A stretch of DNA of 64,000 nt from Oscillospiraceae bacterium (GTDB lineage: Bacteria > Bacillota > Clostridia > Oscillospirales > Acutalibacteraceae), in assembly GCA_015066385.1 (NCBI GenBank), contig SVOJ01000002.1, positions 186,001-250,000 on the forward strand, read 5' to 3'. How positions within the stretch are numbered: position 1 is the stretch's first letter; each line of letters begins with the position of its first letter. The notes beneath the pieces are model-generated. The model was given only the letters and a program-made list of their open reading frames with translations, was not told where the DNA came from and did not search any database. Positions 19,054-28,000 of the stretch are shown one piece after another. Position numbers and translations under genes: made by a program.

Positions 19054-19060
19054 GTTGATG

Positions 19061-22000
19061 TTAGTTGAGGAAGCCTTTGAACCAGTTGATGATCTTTTCA
19101 AACAGTTCAATCAACTTCTGGAAGAATTTGATAAATCCGTTGGGAATAATGCCGGCAGAATCCACAATATCCTTGAAGTTGGAATCCAGGAAATCGCCGA
19201 GGGTACCGGCAATATTATTCAGGAATTCAACGTCACTCTTTGCAAACAGATCCTGCATGAATTTATAGTTATCGTTGGCTTCGTCAAGGGATCCATCCAC
19301 GCCTTCAACAACGCCTTCAGCACCGATGAAGATGTAGTAAATGGTGTAGAGAATCTTATCCATACCATCTGTTGTCTTTGCCATATCAACGAAGTTGTCA
19401 AACAATGCACACACGAACTTAAAGCCGTCTTCACTCAATTCATCCTTGAGCATGATCTTCAGAGCTCTTGCGTTTTCTTCGACTGCAACAAATGACATCA
19501 CAAAACGAAGAATGACGGAAGTCATATCTGCTCTGTCTTCTGCAGATACATACTTCATGGTGTATGCGGTTTCGCCGTTCTTGGAGGTAAATTCAACAAC
19601 CTCACCGACAGTCAGCTCAACAATCGCATCCATAGCCATATCCTTGAAGGTAAGACCGGTGCTTTCTTCCAAATCGGTAAGAAGCTGTTCAATCAGAGTG
19701 TTGATGTTCAGTTCAGTCGGATCGAAACCGATAAGTTTATAAACATCAAGCTCGCCGATTGCGGGTTCAAGATTTTCAAGAACTGCAAAAATTGCATTTG
19801 CCGTATTCTTGATAACCGTATCAAGACCGTTGGAGTTGAGGAAGTAGATAACTGCGGGAAGGACTTCGAAGATTTCATTGACGGGATCTGCGAGAATAAG
19901 GTCTACCTTATCAAGAATCGGATCAATGATCAGACGCAGCATATTTTCGGGCTGGCTGTCAGCTGCAATCTTGAATTCATCCAGTGTGCGAATGTTTTCA
20001 CAAGCAAGAGCTTCCATCAGCGGGATAATACCGTATGCGTAACCTTCGGCACCTTCGACAACGATCATATCTCTGCCGGTTCCGTCTGCACTGTGGAACA
20101 GAGCAATCAGATCATCACCGGTCAACAGCCATGCAAGAATCGGGTAAGTCGGTTTGAAAACTCTGATCAGTTCGTTGACAAACTGTTCTCTGTTACCGTC
20201 TTCAATATCGGCAACTCTGTAATCATTCCAATAAGTCAGATCAATGCCAAGTGCTCTGTTGAGAACTTCGGCAATCATAGTGAAGAGTTCTTCACCGAGG
20301 GATTCCTTCAGACTTGCAATCAGTTCGGGAAGTGCAGTTACAATTGCATCCAGATTTGCCTTTGTGTAGATTGTGTCACCAATCAACGTATCAAGAACAT
20401 CTTCAAGATCTGCATAAGTGGTTTCACCGTCTTCTGCTTCAATGCCGAGCAGTTCAATGACTGTATCCACAAAACCGGGAAGATTTTCTTCCATGTAGCG
20501 ACCCATTTCAGGTGTGAAGTATTTACCGTAAACAAGGCCGTTGAGGCTGCCCACAAGCATGGGAGAAAGAACCGTGCCGGTACCTGCGTATTCAGTGAAG
20601 AGCCAATCGAATTCCTGAACTTCAACAGAAACTGCATTGCCGGACAGGTAAGTAAGGAGAACCTTATAAATATCCTCGCCCATCCAGTCAACAAGCTGAT
20701 CTTTATTTCTTGCATCAATGAATGCATCACCGACGAAGGAAATAACAACCGTGATCATATCTCTTCTGGATTCTTCTTCGGTGTATACCATACGGTATGC
20801 GGTTTCACCGTTTGCAGAAGTGTAAGATTCTGCTTTGCCCATGTAAAGGGTTGCAAGGAATTCCTGTGTGAAATCCGGGAAGTACAGCGGCACAAGATCT
20901 TCAACAATATCAAATACCGCATACCAATCAAGGTTGGTGATATCAATGCCCTCAATGAGGGTTGCAAAGTCAACTTCAACACCGAATGCATTGAGTTCCT
21001 TGAGAATGAAGTTTACGGGAGCCAGCAGGTTGTTGACAACTGCCTTTACACCGTCTGCATTGATGAAGTAAATGACATTGGGAAGCAGATCGAGTATAGT
21101 GCCGATTGCACCCTTTTCACCGGGATTCTGCAGATCACCGCAGATTGCATAAAGAATATCAGTGAGTGCCGTAAATACATCTCTGACGACGTTTTCCATG
21201 TCGATGTTACCATCGGCATCTGTGTAAGCACTTGCGGGCTTCATGGTTGCACCGAGTGCTTCGAGAAGCGGAACAAATGCTTCATCATAGCCTGCACCAC
21301 CCGTTATTGTGATGTGGTCAGCACCTGCGTAATCAGTAAGGAATTCGAAATCTTTTTCGAAGAGGAGCCATGCAAGCAGTCGGTAAGCGGGCTGAAGTGC
21401 TTCAACGAAGCCTTCAACAAACGCATCTCTCTTGGCTTCATTTGTAGTAGCAGAGTCAATGCCCCAATCCTTGGTGCAGGTTACGTTGCCTTCCGCATCA
21501 ACCGTGCAGTAGTCATCGAACCAGGTTGCAAGCCCCTGTGCATCAAGAAGAACGCCTGCCTTGACGATGATATCTTCATAATCAATCAAAGCACCGACAA
21601 CAGCTTCAATCAAAGAATTGAGCAGACTGTTGGTATACAAACCTCTGGTGATGGCATTATCAAGCATCTTGCCGATGCTGGTGTTTTCATCCTTTGCGAT
21701 CTTGATGATTTCCTGAACAAGCGTATCAAGTACGTCGTTGAGATAATCAGCCGTTGCTTCATTCCAGTTATTCTGGTACTGGGTGTAAATGGTGTATGCG
21801 GAGCCGGTTCTTACGGGGAATTCTCCGTCAGCATCTACAAGCTGTGCAAGGTCTCCGTCGTACATATATGCCCAATTGATGTCGGCATATTCAAATTCTT
21901 CGGTTGCACCTGCAAGCAGGTTGAGAACTGCCTGATACTGTTCAGCACCGAGAAGTTCAGAGAAGATTGTACCGTTGAGCTTGAATGCATCAAGAGCAAA

Positions 22001-25000
22001 GGAAAGGATGACGGTAAGAACATCATATTCTCTGCCGGTAATGTCAACTCTGTAAGCGGTTTCGCCGTTTACAGAAGTGAAGGAAGCGGCTTCGCCAAGA
22101 CCGTAAATATTCTTTACGGTTGCAACCATTTCGGCATTTGTAATGAAGCCGGCTTTTGTTGCAAGAAGAGCAAAGACTGCATCAGTACCAAGGTTGCTGA
22201 GGTCAAAGTTGATGAGATTTGCCAGCAGTGCCTGGAGATTGTCAGCCCCGACAACATCACTCAGCTCTGCAAGAACCGCATTGACGGGAGCAAGCAGATT
22301 TTCAACAGAAGCGGTCAGACCGTCTGCATTGATGAAGTAAAGCAGATTCGGAATGAGTGCAAATACTTCTTCAATCGGATTTGCGGAAATTTCATCCACA
22401 AGAGCAAGTGCAGAATCGAGAATATCTGCTACAGCATTGCCGACATTGTAAGTCTTGGTAGTTGCATCATAGTAAGCATCTGCACTCTTCATGGTACAAC
22501 CGAGAGCTTCGAAGATGGGTACAAGACCCTGTTTGTAACCTTCGCCGCCCTTAAGAGTGATAATAGCTTCACCGTCGGAACCGTTAAAGAAGGTGTAAGA
22601 TTCGCCGAAGAACAACCATGCAAGCAGTTCATTTGCAGGAGCAAGGACTTCCTTGAGGCCGGCAACAAATGCGGCTTTCTTTGCACCTGCATCAGAGGCA
22701 GCATCAACACCCCAATCCTTGGTGCATTCATATTTGCCGTCTGCATTGACTTCACAGAATGTGAACCAGGTTGCAATGTCTGCATCCAGAACTGCCCCGA
22801 TGAGATCAAGAAGATTTGCATCGAAGCCTGCGATTGCATTGACAATCAGTTCAACGACAGAGTTGAGGTTTGCATCGGTATACAGCTTGTCAGTGATGAC
22901 ATCATGCAGAAGCTGGCCGATGGTGCTTCCCTCTGCAACACTGTCCATAATCATGACAAGGATTTCGTCCAGTGCATCATAAGCGGCAACAGCAACGTCC
23001 TCATCCCAATCATTTGCATAAGCAAGATAGGTGAATTCAACGGTCGGGAATCCGTCTGCGGCGAGTTTTGCAAGTGCATCATCGCCTTCATACATATAAG
23101 CCCAATCGGGATCGGTGTATGTTACGGCGTATCCTTTGAGCAGTCCGCTGATGGATTCAATGATTGCGGCAGCTTCTTCACCGAGCAACCCGGTAAACAG
23201 CTCTTCATTGAGAAGGAACATTTCAAGTGCGAAGCTGATAACAAGAGTCAGCACATCGCCTTCGCGGTCAGTAATATCAAGAGTATAACCGGTAAGTTTT
23301 TCTGCATAGGTGTATGCGGAAAGTTCACCGACATACAGGGTGCTGAGGATTTCACCGAGATCATACAGTACATTACCGTCTTCGTCATAAGCGACAAACT
23401 GAATGTTAAGCGGTTCTTCATTTTCACCGACTTTGAGTTCAGTAAGAAGATCAAGAACTGCTTCAGTGGTGATGTCGGTAATATCAATGGGCAGTGCATC
23501 GCCGAGAAGAGCCGTGATGCTGATTTCTTTGCCGTCACCGAGAAGCGGACCAACCATATCAAGTAGTGCATTGACAGGTGCAAGCAGGTTGTTGACAGCA
23601 GATTTGACACCGTCAGCATTCAGGAAGTAAATGAGATTCGGCAGAAGCTGCACAACACCTTCAATGGTGCTTTCAGCAGTGGTAAGAGAATCAATGAGAT
23701 CGAACAGGCTGTTCAGGATTGCTTCAACAGCATCCACACCTGTTGCAAACGAGGCAGCGGGAGCGAGATCAATACCGAGAGCCTTAAAGATCGGCACGAT
23801 TGCTCGGTCATAACCTGCACCACCTGCAAGGGTGATAACATCATTATAAATGTAGTTATCATCAGCATCCTTATCGGCACCGGTGAAGAATGCATAATCG
23901 TCACCAAGGAACAGCCATTCAAGGAGTGCATTTGCAGGAGTGAGAACTTCCTTAAGAGCTGCAACAAAGGTTGCTCTCTTGTCGGTAGCTTCGTCAACGC
24001 CCCAATCCTTGGTGCAAACAAGCTTGGGTTCACCGGTTTCAGCATCAGTGCCTTCTACGCACATAGCGAACCAGGCAGCGATATCGGTATCAATAAGAAC
24101 ATCAACAAGGTCAAACAGAGAAGTATTGAAACCTGCAAAGAGGTTTACAATCAGTTCAACGATCATGTTGAGGTTTGCATCGGAATAAACATTGTCTTCA
24201 AGCATGCTATTGACGAGCTTTGCGACGTTGCCGTCGAAGTCAGCAGCAATCAGCGAAATGAGATCACCAAGGCTGTTATAAAGAGCATCAGCAGCTTCGG
24301 GAGTCCAATCGGTTGTGTATGCAAGATAGGAGAAGGTATCTCTCGGAGAGGGAACATTATTGAAGTCACCGTCTATGGAAAGCATGTAACCCCAGTTGGG
24401 TTCGGTATAGGTTACATCAATACCTTCAAGAATACCTGCAAGGACGGGATACAGACCGGCAATGGTTGCACTGTTCATCATTTCGCCGAGGAATGCAAAG
24501 AGGACTTCGCCGTTGGTCTTGGTTGCATCCTGTGCGGGATCATTGAGTGCTTCAAGCAGACCGGTCACAAGGATGGTGATTGCATCTGCTGCGGAAACGG
24601 TGGTCATCTTGTAAGCATAACCTTCGTCGGTGGTTACATCGACAACGCCGGAACACAGACCCGTAATACCGTATTCAACAAGGTTGCTTGCATAGAGGTT
24701 TGTGCCGATCAGAGCATCAGCAATCTTGAGAATGTCGGAAACTCTGAGGTTGTTGATGTCAATATTGATCTGTACATATTCAGGATCATCCGGGCTGATG
24801 TAAACACCGTTGAGAACGTACTGAAGAATGGTATCAATATTGAGAGATCTGTAGGAAACAAATTCGGAAAGGATAATGCTCAGAAGCTGGTTGAGATTGA
24901 TATCAAACAGCGGTCTGATGGTATCAACTAATACCAGAACGGGCATGAGCAGGTTCTGAAGCAGGACGGACAGGCCGTTGCTTTCAATGTAATAGAAGAG

Positions 25001-28000
25001 GTCGGGAATGAGTTCAAGAAGCTGAGATGCAAAGTCTTCCGCATCGGTCAGAGCATAGAACCAGTCAAGAACAGCAATGAGGGTGTTGGTGAAACTGCCC
25101 ATCGGGTCAGCATTGAACTGTGCCTGCGAAGGCACACCTACAACACCGATTGCTTCCATAAGCATACCGAGGGTGCTTTCAAAGGTTTCATAACCGATGA
25201 GTTTTACAACATCGGCAAATGCGGAAATGTCTTCACCTGCAAACAGGAACTCAATGAGAATCTGTGCTTCGCCGAGCAGTCTGGAAAGGATGTTGACGAA
25301 GGTGTAGCCGTCGCCGTCAACAAGCGGCATTCTGTTGAAGAACCAGGAAATGGTGCCGTCTTCGTTTGCAACACCTTCAATGCCGAAGTTGTTGATATAA
25401 GCCTTATCGGTGGGTTTGATGATTTCAGCATCTTCTGCCCAGGTTTCTGCCGGGAAGAGATAACCGAATGCCTTGAACCAGGAAGCGATATTGATGCCGA
25501 CCTGATTGGTAACAACGTCTGCAATGACTGCGCTTGCGCTGTCGCCGAGGCCGCAAAGCATTTCAACCAGTTTGGTGATGTTTGCATTGGTGAACAGAGC
25601 ATTGATTTTGCTCTGCAGGAATGCGCCGAGGGTTTCGGCATCGCCGAGATCCATTTCAACCATTTCGAGAATGGTGGTAAGAAGAGAATCAAAGTTATCT
25701 ACAAGGTAGTTAGCCTTATCTTCGGTCCAGTCGTTGGAGTAATCAAGATAGATCATATCAACGGGCTGCAGGCCGTCGATGCCTTCGTAGCCCCACTGGC
25801 TTTCAACCCATGTCATTTCCTTGAGGTCATAGGATACGGGGTTGAGCACTTCCATGATTGCGGCAAGAGCACCTCTGGGATTACCGGCAAAGGAAGCAGT
25901 GATCTTCTGAATCAAAGGAGTAATCATACCGCTGATTCCGCCTTCTTCGGAAGAACCGAGCAAGCCCATGATCATATCCATAAATGCGGGATCTTCAAGA
26001 GCAGAAACAAGGTAGTCAAGCAACCAGTAAAGCAGGTCGCCCTTGTTTGCAACAAGAGGAGATTGGTCACCTGCGCCGCCGACCCAGTCGGAACAGAAGA
26101 TGATATCCTGCTGTCTGATGGGAGGCAGGGTCAGCGCGGAAAGGTCAATTGCGGATTCTTCGCCGCCGAGCAGGCCGCCGAGCATCGGAATGAGCCCTGT
26201 AATGACTTCATTGAAGTTGGTCAGTTCGAAGCCAAGCAGACCGTAGAGACCGCCCTGATCGTTAATAAGATCAGCAACAACCAATTCAACGTCGAAGGAA
26301 ATAACGCCTGCGAGCTGGGTGTCAAGAGCATCCAACAGACCGCCAACTAACCAGGAGTCGGTATCCAACACTTCAACTTCATGAATAGTCAGAGTCAGGC
26401 TGATGCTCAACGCATCAAGCAGTTCCTGAACGGAATCCATGGAGAGATAATATACAAGGTTGGGAAGGATTTCGAGGATGGTGGAAAGAGGAGCATTCAG
26501 AATTTCATCCACACGTTTAAGAAGAGTGCCAAAAATCGCCTGTGTAACATCGTCACCCGAGCAGTCTGCACTAAGGGTCGGGATGTCCTTGACACCGAGC
26601 ACTTCAAACAGCGGAACAAGGTAGTTGCCGTATACATTGAGAGCAGGAATATCCAACTGCAAACCACCTTCAATGTACACATTATTGGCACTGACCAACA
26701 GAGAAATCTTGGATGAATATGCGATTGCAGCATTTGAAACACCTTCGGAGAAGGGTTTTGTGGAAAGCAATGTCTGCAACAGCGGGAGAATGGAATCAAG
26801 GATACAAGCTAAAGTATCAAGGAAGGAATCCTGATCATAGACACCCCATGCAAATTCAAGCACCTTGGTTTCGTCCACATCAAGGGTATCGGGGTCGTCT
26901 TCCATGACGAGGTTGGACCAATCTCTGCCGGCTGCGGTAAGCGCCTGATAAATTTCGGAATCCGTGCCGTAGAAAGAGGGATTGGAAATGGCAAGGGACT
27001 GTGCAAGGGTGTAGGGATAAATGTAAAGTCCTAATTCCTTGAATACAGTCGGGAAGTCTTTCTGTCTGTAAGAACTGACGTAGTTCGTATCAAGGTATAC
27101 ACCCAAGGAACCGGAAAGACCGCTGACCGCATCTGCAGCAACAACACCGAGATCAAGCCACGGCACACCGTTTGCATCTACCGTAGCACCATCGAGGTCA
27201 CCGATTGCACCGACAAGTTCATTGGCAATCATGTCACAGATCATCGGGAAAATGGCACCGACAAGGGTGTTGATCATTTTGTCATTGTAGAGCATTTCCT
27301 CAAGCATCATGTTGAGGTACTCTTTGAGACCTACATATGCATCTTCTTCTTCGTTATAGAAGTCGAGCAATGCACCGAAGTCACGGGAGGTGATGAAGCC
27401 GTCCAGCTTTGCAATGGTGTCAACCATTGTCTGTTCGGTTACATAGTAATTATCGTCTGCACCGTCTCTGACGAGGTCGTTGGGATAGCCGAGCTGTTCA
27501 ACGATTGCATCGCCGTTTTCATCGACTTCACCGGTAGAAACAGTATAATCACCTGCATAACGGATTGCATAGTATCCGTCTTCTTCAAAGGTAAAGTCTT
27601 CATCAAAGAATGATTTGCCGCCGTCTCCTGCCTTGGAGAATGCATGATATCTGTCAAGCAGGGTCTGCACCATGGCATACTTGGAAATGTAGTCAGAAGA
27701 CAACCATGCTTTTCCTTCACCCGTGACAAAATCATAAAGATCATAGTCGAAGTGCGAAATGGTGGACTTGATTACAGCAAAGTTGTCGAAGTTAACCGTT
27801 GTAACACCGGCATAAGCCTGCACGTTATCAATCTGCTGTTCGGTTCTTGCAACAAGAACATTCTTGATTTCATTTTTACCTGCAGTAGAGGAATTAGTAA
27901 CAATATTCTGCAGAAGAACATTCTGACCTTCATAATTGAGGGTGAAGATATTGTCGGCAATGGTCTGGTTGTAGTTTGCCTTGATATCATTATACTTTGC

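Noticed and set aside
20093-23566. A 1157-codon open frame on the plus strand, opposite the giant repeat gene
   Set aside because: It mirrors the codon bias of the minus-strand gene: the repeats, signal peptide and ribosome binding site all belong to the minus strand, and the plus-strand translation is Cys/Ile/Asn-rich without any domain. It stays open because of the repetitive composition.
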